A stretch of DNA of 64,000 bases from Vagococcus silagei (lineage in GTDB: Bacteria > Bacillota > Bacilli > Lactobacillales > Vagococcaceae): NCBI RefSeq assembly GCF_004795745.1, contig NZ_SDGV01000017.1, forward strand, positions 1 to 64,000, written 5' to 3'. Below the pieces are notes generated by a model. That model saw only the letters and a program-made list of their open reading frames with translations, was not told the DNA's origin and searched no databases. Below, in pieces: positions 27,250 through 37,902 of this stretch. How positions within the stretch are numbered: the stretch's first letter is position 1; every line of letters begins with the position of its first letter. The position numbers were made by a program, and so were the translations under genes.

Positions 27250-27354
27250 ATCGTCACACCTCACTTTTCATATTAGTCTTAATAGCATAATTGTAGCGGA
27301 TTCCCTCAAAAAGTAAAGGAAATCACCTTATTTAACGATAAAATTAAATAAAAA

Positions 27355-27385
27355 ACAGCATGTATAGTTAACACTACCACGCTGC
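27355..27385 (-). terminator. Terminator after spx
   Basis: An imperfect CAGCGTGGTAGT/ACTATACATGCTG stem is followed by six T on the minus strand, between spx and mecA. Confidence 0.55.
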
Positions 27386-27411
27386 GTCCTACTTTACAAT
27401 CCTAAATTAGA

Positions 27412-27810
27412 CTAAATGCCTGCCATTAATTGGGCTTGTTTTAATTCAATTGCTCTTACTTCTCTAGGTAAGAAACGACGAATTTCATCTTCATTAAACC
27501 CAACCTGCAATCTTTTATCATCAATCATGATTGGACGACGCAATAGTCCTGGGTTACTTTGAACTAATTCTAATAATTTTGGAAGTGACAAATCATCTAA
27601 ATCAACATCTAATTTTTGAAATACTTTTGATCGAGTTGAAATAATTTCTTCCGTTCCGTTTTCAGTCATTCGTAAAATTTCTTTTAACTCATCTTGAGCA
27701 AGCGGTTCTGAAAAAATATTTCTCTCAACAAATGGAATTTGGTGTTCCTGTAACCAAGCTCGCGCTTTCCGACAAGATGTACAACTAGGTGAGGTATATA
27801 ATTTCAACAT
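27412..27810 (-). CDS. spx: Transcriptional regulator Spx
   Basis: The 132-residue ArsC-fold protein carries the CTSC redox switch (residues 10-13) and the RPI motif ([25 protein letters not shown]). Spx binds the RNA polymerase alpha C-terminal domain and controls thiol-stress genes; it is normally kept low by ClpXP. An in-frame ATG with AAAGGGAG sets the start. Own promoter likely upstream (TATAAT on the minus strand at 27879-27884). Confidence 0.95.
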   Translation of the reverse strand: MLKLYTSPSCTSCRKARAWLQEHQIPFVERNIFSEPLAQDELKEILRMTENGTEEIISTRSKVFQKLDVDLDDLSLPKLLELVQSNPGLLRRPIMIDDKRLQVGFNEDEIRRFLPREVRAIELKQAQLMAGI

Positions 27811-29170
<1,360 letters not shown>

Positions 29171-29229
29171 TTCTCTTCTATTTTTAATTATGTTAAGATA
29201 ATAGAAGAATATTTCAAGGAGGAATTACT

Positions 29230-29805
29230 GTGGCAGAAAAAGATAATAATAAACAAGATATCAATACAATTTTGACACAAAAAATGATCGACAATCGTAC
29301 AATCTTAATTTATGGTGAAATTAACCAAGATTTAGCAAAAGAAGTTAGCAGCCAATTACTCCTACTTGCTTCATTAAGCGATGACCCAATTCAAATTTTC
29401 ATTAACAGCCAAGGTGGTCACGTTGAAGCTGGAGACACAATTCATGACATGATTCGTTTTATCAAACCTGAAGTTAAAGTAATTGGAACTGGTTGGGTTG
29501 CAAGTGCTGGCATTACTATCTATCTTGCTGCTAACAAGAAAAATCGCTACTCATTACCAAATACTCGCTTCATGATTCATCAGCCTGCTGGTGGCGTACA
29601 AGGCCAAAGCACTGAAATCCAAATCGAAGCCAACGAAATCATTAAAATGCGTGAACGTATCAACCGTTTAATTGCAAAAGCAACTGGTCAAACTTACGAA
29701 AAAGTTGTGGAAGATACTGACCGTAACTTCTGGCTATCTGTTGAAGAAGCTAAAGAGTATGGCATTGTGGGTCACATCGTTGACTCTTCAGCAAAAATAA
29801 AATAA
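29230..29805 (+). CDS. ClpP-family serine peptidase (paralogue type)
   Basis: The 191-residue protein starts at GTG 29230 behind AAGGAGG. It has the ClpP fold with nucleophile Ser in GWVASAG, His in MIHQPAGG and Asp in DTDRNFW, so the triad is complete. The N-terminal axial loop and the oxyanion neighbourhood (GWVASAGITIYLAA instead of GMAASMGSFLL) differ from housekeeping ClpP, so I regard it as the second ClpP-like protein seen in some Lactobacillales rather than the main ClpP. The ATPase partner is unknown. Terminator follows. Confidence 0.85.
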   Translation: MAEKDNNKQDINTILTQKMIDNRTILIYGEINQDLAKEVSSQLLLLASLSDDPIQIFINSQGGHVEAGDTIHDMIRFIKPEVKVIGTGWVASAGITIYLAANKKNRYSLPNTRFMIHQPAGGVQGQSTEIQIEANEIIKMRERINRLIAKATGQTYEKVVEDTDRNFWLSVEEAKEYGIVGHIVDSSAKIK

Positions 29806-29813
29806 AGATACCT

Positions 29814-29857
29814 AACTCTCAATTCAAGTGAAACCTCACTTTGTTGAGAGTTTTTTC
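29814..29857 (+). terminator. Terminator of the ClpP-like gene
   Basis: AACTCTCAA pairs with TTGAGAGTT, with an inner CAAGTG/CACTTTG stem, then T-run. Confidence 0.85.
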
Positions 29858-29947
29858 TTATATTTTGAATAATTGACTAATATCGTTTTTTAATCCCCCT
29901 TTTATATGATAAAATTAAGGTATCAAGATAAGAAAAGAGGGATTAAT

Positions 29948-30160
29948 ATGACAAGCGATAACCCAGTAATTTTAAACAATCCGACTCCTCCGACGAATCC
30001 AAACCACGAAGTAGAGAAGGAAATCATTGTAAAAGATAATTTTGGTAAAGACTTAGTTAAAAATTTTAAACATCCCGGCGTGGATATCGTTTTACCAGAC
30101 GATGTACCTGTAAAAGATGAAGGCTCAAAAGCAAAAACAAAACAATATCCATTAGATTAA
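29948..30160 (+). CDS. Small acidic hypothetical protein A (70 aa)
   Basis: I start at ATG 29948 behind AGAGGG. The protein is Pro/Asn-rich at its N-terminus (NNPTPPTNPN) and then reads EKEIIVKDNFGKDLVKNF...GVDIVLPDD with a charged tail. It has no signal peptide or membrane helix and I do not know the family. A second gene (56556-56708, minus) encodes a related 50-residue protein: 14 of 30 residues match in the EKEI...GVD...P.D block. The terminator after it is shared with rplT. Confidence 0.7.
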   Translation: MTSDNPVILNNPTPPTNPNHEVEKEIIVKDNFGKDLVKNFKHPGVDIVLPDDVPVKDEGSKAKTKQYPLD

Positions 30161-30172
30161 CTTTATAACTAA

Positions 30173-30203
30173 AAAAATCCTACTTCGTTTTGAAGTAGGA
30201 TTT
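30173..30203. terminator. Bidirectional terminator
   Basis: AAATCCTACTTC pairs with GAAGTAGGATTT between convergent genes, with A and T tails. Confidence 0.88.
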
Positions 30204-30212
30204 TTAATTTAA

Positions 30213-30572
30213 TTATTTAGCTAGTGCTGCTTTAGCTTGGTCAGCTAAGACAGTGAATGCAGCTGGGTCAGAAATAGCTAATTCTGATAACATTTTACGG
30301 TTGATATCAATTTCAGCTAATTTTAATCCATGCATCATTTTACTGTAGCTCAAATCGTTCATACGAGCTGCTGCGTTAATACGAGCAATCCATAATTTAC
30401 GGAAATTACTTTTAGTTTTGCGACGATCTCTAAATGCATAAGTATGAGATTTCATCACTTGTTCTTTTGCTGTTTTAAATAATGTATGTTTAGAGCCGTA
30501 GTAGCCTTTAGCTAACTTAAGCACTTTTTTACGACGACGGCGAGTTACAGTTCCACCTTTTACACGTGCCAT
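30213..30572 (-). CDS. rplT: Ribosomal protein L20
   Basis: The 119-residue basic protein begins [23 protein letters not shown] and matches bacterial L20, a 23S rRNA assembly protein. In Firmicutes L20 represses its own operon by binding the infC leader. Third gene of infC-rpmI-rplT. Confidence 0.97.
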   Translation of the reverse strand: MARVKGGTVTRRRRKKVLKLAKGYYGSKHTLFKTAKEQVMKSHTYAFRDRRKTKSNFRKLWIARINAAARMNDLSYSKMMHGLKLAEIDINRKMLSELAISDPAAFTVLADQAKAALAK

Positions 30573-30636
30573 GATAATTCCTCCTTGAAATGTGTTCTTC
30601 GTTCTATTGTTTTAGTCATTATCAGTAACTAAAAAA

Positions 30637-30837
30637 TTATTTCATGCGTGTCAATTGTTGACGAATACGTTTGTAATCGCCTTTTGAAACCATTGACGGT
30701 CTACGTAGTTGACGACGTTGTTTTTTAGTTTTGCCGTGGAAACGGTGACTTGTAAACGCACGGAATCTCTTTAATCCGCCACCACCTGTACGTTTAACAC
30801 GTTTAGCTAGTCCGCGGTGAGTTTTCATTTTTGGCAT
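30637..30837 (-). CDS. rpmI: Ribosomal protein L35
   Basis: A 66-residue basic protein, [18 protein letters not shown], of normal length for L35. Middle gene of the operon; RBS GAGGAAAAT upstream. Confidence 0.97.
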   Translation of the reverse strand: MPKMKTHRGLAKRVKRTGGGGLKRFRAFTSHRFHGKTKKQRRQLRRPSMVSKGDYKRIRQQLTRMK

Positions 30838-30861
30838 TTTGATTTTCCTCCTCAGATTAAT

Positions 30862-31383
30862 TTACTTATCTGCTTTTGGCGCAAGCATGATAAACATGCT
30901 TCTACCATCCATTTTCGCTTTTTGTTCCACTGTTGCAATGTCTTCAGTTTCACTTGCTAAGCGGTTTAAGACGTCCTGACCAATTTCTTTATGGGTAATT
31001 GCGCGGCCTTTGAAACGGATAGAAGCTTTCACTTTGTCTCCCTTTTCCAAAAACTTACGAGCATTACGCAGTTTTGTATTAAAATCATTCACATCGATCG
31101 TTGGACTTAAACGTACTTCTTTCACATTAATCACTTTTTGTTTTTTACGAGCTTCTCGTTCTTTTTTTTGTAATTCGAAACGATACTTCCCATAGTCCAT
31201 TACTTTTGCAACGGGTGGTTTTGCGTTTGGTGCTACTAACACTAAATCTAAGTTTGCACTTTCTGCAATTCTTAATGCTTCTACTTTTGATTTAACTCCT
31301 AACTGCTCTCCGTCTGCAGAAATTAAACGTAACTCTTTTGCACGAATGCCGTCATTCACCATAATATCCTTTGCTATGGTCAT
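30862..31383 (-). CDS. infC: Translation initiation factor IF-3
   Basis: IF3 binds the 30S subunit and checks start codons. The 173 residues show the N-domain ([22 protein letters not shown]), the lysine-rich linker ([22 protein letters not shown]) and the C-domain ([21 protein letters not shown]). ATG 31383 is only 3 bases from GGAGG, whereas an ATA two codons later (31377) is 9 bases from it. infC in bacilli often uses a non-canonical start for autoregulation, so the real start may be that ATA; the proteins differ by two residues. Confidence 0.95.
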   Translation of the reverse strand: MTIAKDIMVNDGIRAKELRLISADGEQLGVKSKVEALRIAESANLDLVLVAPNAKPPVAKVMDYGKYRFELQKKEREARKKQKVINVKEVRLSPTIDVNDFNTKLRNARKFLEKGDKVKASIRFKGRAITHKEIGQDVLNRLASETEDIATVEQKAKMDGRSMFIMLAPKADK

Positions 31384-31560
31384 TCACCTCCAAAAATAAT
31401 TAGAGAAAAAACACAGAAAAAAACGAGTCCTTATATACAGACCCGCACCAAAAAATTCACTTTTCATAAAATGAAAAAAGAATTATCCTTATCTAGCCCA
31501 GTTAGCAAACTAACTAAGGCGAGAAGCGGGTGCTTCTGCTTTATCTCAACTTCATCAGTA
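31384..31560 (-). promoter_or_regulatory. infC-rpmI-rplT leader (L20-leader type)
   Basis: On the minus strand this leader contains AGCACCCGCTTCTCG near its 5' end and a matching GGTGCGGGT about 90 bases later, followed by a stem with TTTTTTT-type tail (region 31405-31450). The GCACCCGC/GCGGGTGC long-range pairing and attenuator layout fit the L20-responsive leader of Firmicutes. Exact boundaries are approximate. Confidence 0.75.
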
Positions 31561-31677
31561 TACATCAAGCATTTTACAATGTCAACATTTATTATTATTT
31601 TTTTCAATCTTTATTTTTCAATCTTTAATTTTTGTGATACTGTTAACATATACTATTAAAAAGGGGTTTTTGCATTT

Positions 31678-33303
31678 ATGATTGGTAACTATTTAACAAT
31701 GCTTAAAAAGGAGTTTGCTGGTTACAACAAAACAAAACTAATGAAAGATTTGATGGCTGGAATCACGGTAGCTGCTGTCGCACTACCACTTGCTTTAGCT
31801 TTTGGTGTCTCTAGTGGCGCAACTGCTGCCTCAGGTATGATCACTGCAATTATTGCAGGTATCATCATCAGTGCCTTATCCGGAGCATTCTTTCAAATCT
31901 CTGGTCCGACTGGTGCCATGGCAGCTATTTTAATTTCAGTTGTCGCAAAATATGGGATGAACGGTGTCTTTCTTGCAACTTTCATGGCAGGTGTCATTTT
32001 ACTTGTGGCGGGTATTTTTAAATTAGGCATCCTTGGAAACATTATTCCTTCATCTGTTATTACTGGATTCACTTCAGGTATCGCTATCATTATCGCACTT
32101 GGACAAGTTGATAACTTTTTTGGTTCAACATCTAGTGGAACTGGTCCCGTACAACAGATTAAGAGTTATTTTGTTAACGGCTTCCACATTGATTTTCCAA
32201 CAGTAATGATTGGGATATTCGTCGTATTATTTATGGTCTTCTTACCTAAGAAAATTAATGCTATCGTACCTTCATCTCTCTTAGCTATTATTATCACAAC
32301 TGCTTTTGTCATGATTACGAATTGGGACGTGACACGCGTTGGGACTATTCCCACAACATTAATTAGTGATGATCACTTAGCTTTCGGGTCAATTACACCT
32401 GAAATGGCAAAAAACTTAATTTCACCTGCAATCAGTATTGCAGTACTTGGCATGATTGAGAGCCTCCTTTGTGGGGCAAGTGCTAGCAAAATGACCGGTA
32501 CACCAATTGATAACAATCAAGAATTAGTTGCTCAAGGAGTGGGTAATATTATCCTACCATTTTTCGGTGGTATTCCTGCTACAGCTGCAATTGCTAGAAG
32601 TAGTGTTGCTATCAAATCTGGTGCTGTCACACGTTTGACTGGAATTTTCCATGCTTTATTCTTATTACTATCGATGTTTCTGTTTGCACCACTTATGTCC
32701 AATATTCCTTTAAGCGCACTGGCTGGTGTCCTTATGGTTACTGCGTGGCGTATGAACGACTGGGGTAGTATTCGTTACCTTTTCAACCACCATCTAAAAA
32801 GTGGTGAAATCAAATTTGTGATTACAATGGTTACAACTGTCGTCTTAGATTTAAGCTTAGCTATTATGATTGGGACTGCTTTTGCAATGATTCACTTTAT
32901 TATTAAAAGTGCACACATTGGGATCAATATTGAAAAAGTTGAACCGACACGTATGGGCGTCGAAAACCCTAAACCTGAAACAAAAAATTGGCATGTCGTT
33001 TATGTAACGGGTCCACTTTTTTTCATGAGTATTGAATTCTTGAAAGAACGCTTGAAAGATATTCCTAAAGAACAGAATATTATCTTCTCGCTTCGCGGCG
33101 TCCCACATATTGATGTGACGGCTTCTAGAGCATTACTTGATTTTTATCATGAAGAACGTGCTGAAGGACGTAAAATTATTCTTTCTTCTATGAACTCAGA
33201 AGTCCTAACAAGCTTACAAAAAGCAGGCTTCGAAGAAATTGACGATGAACAAACTGTTTATCCTTCTGTCGATCGCTTCTTAACAAAACTTTTCTCAAAA
33301 TAA
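31678..33303 (+). CDS. SulP/SLC26-family anion transporter with STAS domain
   Basis: The 541-residue protein has 10-12 hydrophobic helices (about 20-410) with the SulP signature region AVALPLALAFGVSSGATAASGMITAIIAG and ISGPTGAMAAI, and a cytoplasmic STAS domain (about 430-535, IIFSLRGVPHIDVTASRALLDFY). Members carry sulfate, bicarbonate or other anions; no neighbouring gene narrows the substrate. It is monocistronic and diverges from the infC leader. Confidence 0.92.
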   Translation: MIGNYLTMLKKEFAGYNKTKLMKDLMAGITVAAVALPLALAFGVSSGATAASGMITAIIAGIIISALSGAFFQISGPTGAMAAILISVVAKYGMNGVFLATFMAGVILLVAGIFKLGILGNIIPSSVITGFTSGIAIIIALGQVDNFFGSTSSGTGPVQQIKSYFVNGFHIDFPTVMIGIFVVLFMVFLPKKINAIVPSSLLAIIITTAFVMITNWDVTRVGTIPTTLISDDHLAFGSITPEMAKNLISPAISIAVLGMIESLLCGASASKMTGTPIDNNQELVAQGVGNIILPFFGGIPATAAIARSSVAIKSGAVTRLTGIFHALFLLLSMFLFAPLMSNIPLSALAGVLMVTAWRMNDWGSIRYLFNHHLKSGEIKFVITMVTTVVLDLSLAIMIGTAFAMIHFIIKSAHIGINIEKVEPTRMGVENPKPETKNWHVVYVTGPLFFMSIEFLKERLKDIPKEQNIIFSLRGVPHIDVTASRALLDFYHEERAEGRKIILSSMNSEVLTSLQKAGFEEIDDEQTVYPSVDRFLTKLFSK

Positions 33304-33311
33304 AATCGCAA

Positions 33312-33366
33312 AAAAGCATCAAATCAGTCACTACAATGTGTTAACTGATTTGATGCTTTATTTTTT
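33312..33366. terminator. Bidirectional terminator
   Basis: AAGCATCAAATCAGT (33314-33328) pairs with ACTGATTTGATGCTT (33344-33358); A and T tails flank it. It serves the SulP gene and the convergent nucleotidase gene. Confidence 0.9.
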
Positions 33367-33372
33367 TATTTC

Positions 33373-36300
33373 TTAGCTTACTTTACGACGACGTAAAATG
33401 ACAACAAAGCCAATCAATGCAAATCCTGCTAAACCTAAATAGTTTTCTGTTTCACCTGTTTGAGGTAAGACACTACCTGGTTTACCACCATTGGTATTTG
33501 TTCCATTACCAGTCGCTTTTTTCACTGTTACTTTTTGAGATAGTTCAATTTTAACACCATCATGCATGATATTAACTAAAACTGTATCACCAACAACTAA
33601 ATTACCAGTTACCGGAATTTCAAATTCGCCTTTAGCATTTGCAATAACTTCTTTAGAAGTGATTGATAATTTGCCATCTTTAGCCCGAACACGGTAAGTT
33701 ACTTTAGCTCCAGCTAGAGTTTTACCTTTAATTACTTTATCGCCTGCATGAATCGGATTCACGATTGAAGCTTTACGTAATTTTTGTTCTTTTTCACCAG
33801 TTGGTTTCGGTTTGCTTGAAGAGTTTGTACCTGAACCACTTGTATCTGTTGATGTATTTGTTGTGCTTGTTGGATCTGTAGTAGTCGTTGTTGTTTCATC
33901 TTTCAATGATTTACGATCTAATTTTGGACTTTCGATTAATTTATTTTGAGCTGCTTGTTTTTCAAAATAGCTCACAAATGTTTCTGTATCAGTATCCATT
34001 GCTGTTACTAATTTTGATTTAGTGAATGATTTAAAGCCATCCCCACCACCAAATAGAAAATCATTAATCACAATATTGTATGTTGCATCATCTTTTAATT
34101 CTTTACCACTAGCATCTTTGACAGTTGCAATCTTGATACCTTTTTCAGGAGAACCAGTATAAGTATATGTTAAGCCAGATACTTGTAGAGAATATCCAGT
34201 ATTTCCATTTGCATATTGCTCATTTAAGACTGCTTTAACATCTTTACCTTTCATCGCTACAACTTGTAAAATATTGCCAAATGGTTGAACCGCTTGAACA
34301 GCACCCCAAGTAATACGACCTGTCACCGGCTCAATCAATAGATCTGCACGAATACCACCATTGTTTGTGAATGCAAAGTCCACATCAACTTTCTTACCAG
34401 CAGCATCTTTTAGATTTGTATTTTTCGTCATATAAAGTTGCGCATCAGTGATTAAGTTACCCACTTCAGATTCGCCATGAACATTTGTTTGACGAGAAAT
34501 GATTGGATTGCCTTTATCATCAACTGACACTTTATTTAAATCAGCAGTTGCAAGCGTAGCTGAAGTTAAAGGTTTAATTGTTTCATTTGCGTGTTCAATA
34601 ATTTCTTTAACACCTGCATCTTGTTGCGCTTCTGGCAATGCAGTTGTTGGCTTAACTTCTGCTTTTGGTGTTTCTTTAAAGTCTTTTGTTTTCGTATCTA
34701 GTTCACCTTGAACATCGATATAAGCTTTACCTTGAGCAGTACTTTGAACAACACGAATACCTGGTTTGTCTTTACGTTCAATGACACCATTTGTAAATTG
34801 GTGGTTATGTCCTGTAAAGATAACATCAATACTGTTTTTAGGATCTAATTTTTCAACTTTATCCATAATCGGTACGATTTCATTTGCAACTTTTCCATCT
34901 TTACTTGTTGCAGCAATATGTGTCACTAAAACAATCGCATTTACATCTTCTTTTTCTCTTAAAACTTTTGAGTATTTACTAATTGCTTCAGCTTCATCAA
35001 TGACATTAAAGTCTTTTGTATGTTCCGCTAAAACTAAATTAGGGAATTCATTGGTAATGACACCAATGTAACCGACTTTAACTTTTTTATCACCTTGCCC
35101 ATATTCTTTAATTGTATAAGGTTTGAAACCTAAAGGAATGTCACCTTTGTTACCATATTTACCAGTTGATTTGTTTTCAATGTTTGAAATAACAATTTCT
35201 TGTTTACTTTTTTCTCTTGGGTAAGTAGAGATAGCATTCCAAAGACTATCACTCACATTACCTAATTCTTCACGTGTTGGTTTACGTCCATCCAAAATGC
35301 GTTTGAATTCGCCTAAACCTTTATCAAACTCATGATTACCTAAAGTACCAATTGTAAAGTTCATTTGATTGAAGACTCTCATTGTTGGTTCATCTCTAAG
35401 TAACGCTGAGTTAGCTGGGCTTGCACCGACTAAATCTCCTGCTTGAATTCTTTCTGTATTTCCATCAGTTTGTTTCGCTTTAAACTCAGTTTCTGCTCCG
35501 TTTAAATGAGCAGCTAAATTAGAAGCTTTACCCACGCCAGTGTGTTTCACACCTTCAAGATACGCAGTACCACTAGTATCAATCGCACCATGAAAATCAT
35601 TCACACCTAGCATTTGAATTGGGATAACGTCACCTGATGTTGTTTTAGCTTTCGCTTTACGATTTAATTCAGGCACAATTACTTTTTTACCAGCTTTTTC
35701 CATTGCTGCAAAGTAATCTACAAATGTATTTGTGTCAGTATCCATTGCTGTTACTAAAGTACCTTCAGTAAATTTCTTGAAGCCATCACCACCTCCAAAC
35801 AAGAAATCATTGATGATCACATTGTATGTTTTCGCTGGATCAATTTCTTTGCCTTTTTCATCTGTAACTTTTTCAATTTTTAAATTATTTTCTTTCCCTT
35901 TAGGGTCACCTGTATAAGTATATTTTAGACCAGCAAATTGAAGTGAATAACCAGTACTACCATTAAATTGTTGCCCTAAAACATCGATAATATTTTGACC
36001 AGTTAAAGACACGACTTGTAAGATGTTTCCAAAAGGTTGTACAGCTTGGGCTGCTCCCCATGTCACATTACCTTTGTCATCAACTGCTAAATCAGCACGA
36101 ATCCCACCAGTATTTGTCATTGCAAAATCAACTTTTACTGGATTTCCTTGTGCGTCTGTTAACTTACTTTCATTTGCCATGTAAAGTTGTGCATCAGTGA
36201 TTAAGTTACCAACTTGTGACTCGTTATCAGCACTTGCTTCACGTGATACTTTACCATCTTTAACATTTTTTATGTCGACTTGGCCAACTTTTGAGTCGGT

Positions 36301-37659
36301 AATTGCTTTAATTGTTTGACTCGCATGATCAACTGTAGCTTGAACCACAGGATTTTCGACGCCTTCATTAGTTGGTTTGATTTTTGCATCTGGAACTTCA
36401 GCAAAATCTTGTGTTTCTGGATCTAGTTCACCCTGAACATCAGCATATGCTTTACCTTGTGCAGTACTTTGTACGACACGTGTTTTATTTTTACCATTTG
36501 TATAAACACCATTAGTATATTGATGATTATGAGCGGCAAAAACAAGATCGACACTATTATCAGAATCAAGAGTATTGACTTTATCTAAAATCGGTACAAT
36601 TTCGCCACCAACAGTATCACCAGAACTAGTTGCTGCGATATGTGATACCACCGCAATCGCATTCACACCTTGATCACGTAATTCTTTTGAATATTTGGCA
36701 ATTGTTTCAGCTTCATCTAGAACGTTATAGTCTTGTGTGTGTTGTGCCAAGACAAGGTTGGTAAATTCAGAAGTAATCACGCCGATGTAACCTACTTTAA
36801 CTGACTTACCATCTTTCCCTTTATAAATTCTAGTTGTGTATGGTTGAAAACCATGTGGAATTGCGTTATCGGATTTATTCACTAAGTTTCCGATCACAAT
36901 TTCTTGAGTAGACGCTACTCGAGGATAATTTGCCATTATTTCAGCTAACGGTCCTTCAAATTGACCGACTTCAGGTTTACGTCCATCTAGGATTCGTTTA
37001 AATTCCCCTAATCCTTTATCAAATTCATGATTTCCAAGTGTTCCAATTTCAAAATTCATTTGCTTAAAGACTTTCATCGTTGGTTCATCTGCTAGTAGTG
37101 CAGAGTTTGCAGGACTAGCACCGATTAAGTCACCAGCTTGAATTCTTGTTGAGTTACTTGAACTTGTAGCTACAGAGAATTGGCTTTGTGCAATGTCTAA
37201 GTTTGTAGCTAATTTAGAAGCTTTACCTGAACCAGGAAATTTATCAGCACCTAAGTACGCTGTTCCTGTAGTGTTAAGTGCACCATGGAAATCATTCACG
37301 CCTAGCATTTGGACTGGAATCAAGTTTTCTTTTTTCTTGTCTTTATCCTTATCTTTGTCCTTGTCTTTCGCTTCTGCCTCAGCATCTTTGGCATCCTTAG
37401 CTGCTTTCTCAGCATTTAATGCATTAGTTTTTGTACTGTCATCAACAGTTGTTGTACTTGATGCTGTTTTAATTTCGTCTTTTGATGAATTTCTAACCAT
37501 AGAGTTTAACGTTTTACTTCCTGTTGTCTTTACAGCAGAAACTTCTATTTTAGCTGAAGTTTGTGTTGGTGCTGCGACCACTTCTGCTAAAGGTAAAAAA
37601 GCTTGGCTAAATAGTAAACATGTTAAAACTACTGAACCTGAACGTACTTTTTTCTTCAT
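33373..37659 (-). CDS. LPXTG-anchored protein with two tandem 5'-nucleotidase modules
   Basis: The 1428-residue surface protein has a signal peptide (about 1-30, cleavage near VVAAPT), a KDKDKDKDKDKKK spacer, then two homologous copies of a 5'-nucleotidase: metallophosphatase (MLGVNDFHGA, GDLIGASP or GDLVGASP, GTLGNHEFDKGLGEFKRILDGRKP, NHQ) plus substrate-binding C-domain (NTGGIRADL or NNGGIRADL, FGGGDGFK), about 112-660 and 682-1260. A Thr/Ser-rich linker, an Ig-like domain (about 1300-1385), LPQTGE (1398-1403), a membrane helix and RRRK follow. Both copies keep the metal motifs. Such enzymes dephosphorylate extracellular nucleotides, in pathogens making immunosuppressive adenosine. Most relatives carry one module. 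It has its own promoter (RBS AAAAGGAGAG). Confidence 0.92.
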   Translation of the reverse strand: MKKKVRSGSVVLTCLLFSQAFLPLAEVVAAPTQTSAKIEVSAVKTTGSKTLNSMVRNSSKDEIKTASSTTTVDDSTKTNALNAEKAAKDAKDAEAEAKDKDKDKDKDKKKENLIPVQMLGVNDFHGALNTTGTAYLGADKFPGSGKASKLATNLDIAQSQFSVATSSSNSTRIQAGDLIGASPANSALLADEPTMKVFKQMNFEIGTLGNHEFDKGLGEFKRILDGRKPEVGQFEGPLAEIMANYPRVASTQEIVIGNLVNKSDNAIPHGFQPYTTRIYKGKDGKSVKVGYIGVITSEFTNLVLAQHTQDYNVLDEAETIAKYSKELRDQGVNAIAVVSHIAATSSGDTVGGEIVPILDKVNTLDSDNSVDLVFAAHNHQYTNGVYTNGKNKTRVVQSTAQGKAYADVQGELDPETQDFAEVPDAKIKPTNEGVENPVVQATVDHASQTIKAITDSKVGQVDIKNVKDGKVSREASADNESQVGNLITDAQLYMANESKLTDAQGNPVKVDFAMTNTGGIRADLAVDDKGNVTWGAAQAVQPFGNILQVVSLTGQNIIDVLGQQFNGSTGYSLQFAGLKYTYTGDPKGKENNLKIEKVTDEKGKEIDPAKTYNVIINDFLFGGGDGFKKFTEGTLVTAMDTDTNTFVDYFAAMEKAGKKVIVPELNRKAKAKTTSGDVIPIQMLGVNDFHGAIDTSGTAYLEGVKHTGVGKASNLAAHLNGAETEFKAKQTDGNTERIQAGDLVGASPANSALLRDEPTMRVFNQMNFTIGTLGNHEFDKGLGEFKRILDGRKPTREELGNVSDSLWNAISTYPREKSKQEIVISNIENKSTGKYGNKGDIPLGFKPYTIKEYGQGDKKVKVGYIGVITNEFPNLVLAEHTKDFNVIDEAEAISKYSKVLREKEDVNAIVLVTHIAATSKDGKVANEIVPIMDKVEKLDPKNSIDVIFTGHNHQFTNGVIERKDKPGIRVVQSTAQGKAYIDVQGELDTKTKDFKETPKAEVKPTTALPEAQQDAGVKEIIEHANETIKPLTSATLATADLNKVSVDDKGNPIISRQTNVHGESEVGNLITDAQLYMTKNTNLKDAAGKKVDVDFAFTNNGGIRADLLIEPVTGRITWGAVQAVQPFGNILQVVAMKGKDVKAVLNEQYANGNTGYSLQVSGLTYTYTGSPEKGIKIATVKDASGKELKDDATYNIVINDFLFGGGDGFKSFTKSKLVTAMDTDTETFVSYFEKQAAQNKLIESPKLDRKSLKDETTTTTTDPTSTTNTSTDTSGSGTNSSSKPKPTGEKEQKLRKASIVNPIHAGDKVIKGKTLAGAKVTYRVRAKDGKLSITSKEVIANAKGEFEIPVTGNLVVGDTVLVNIMHDGVKIELSQKVTVKKATGNGTNTNGGKPGSVLPQTGETENYLGLAGFALIGFVVILRRRKVS

Positions 37660-37854
37660 GATATCTCTCCTTTTTAAAATGCATACGCTTACATTTTATC
37701 ACATCAAAACGTTGGTTTCTATACAAATTCGAATCATTTTTTTAAGATAACGATTTAAGAACTCGTGTTTGTGAATGTTTTAAGTAATTTTTACCTTTTT
37801 ATCAATGACTCTTAAATTAAAAATGCTAAAAAATAAATTGATTATATAACCTAA

Positions 37855-37884
37855 AAAAAGAAGCTAAAATTAGCCTCTTCTTAA
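37855..37884 (-). terminator. Terminator of the SPFH gene
   Basis: An AGAGGCTAA/TTAGCTTCT stem is followed by T-run on the minus strand. Confidence 0.65.
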
Positions 37885-37902
37885 TATTTTCATATTCGTG
37901 AT

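Noticed and set aside
37330-37375. Short tandem repeat as a CRISPR or VNTR element
   Set aside because: The repeat simply encodes the KDKDKD spacer of the surface protein; unit is 6 bases and there are no spacers.
37193-37750. Plus-strand ORF opposite the LPXTG protein gene
   Set aside because: It is the antisense of the KDKD-repeat and signal-peptide region, a common artefact of low-stop antisense frames.
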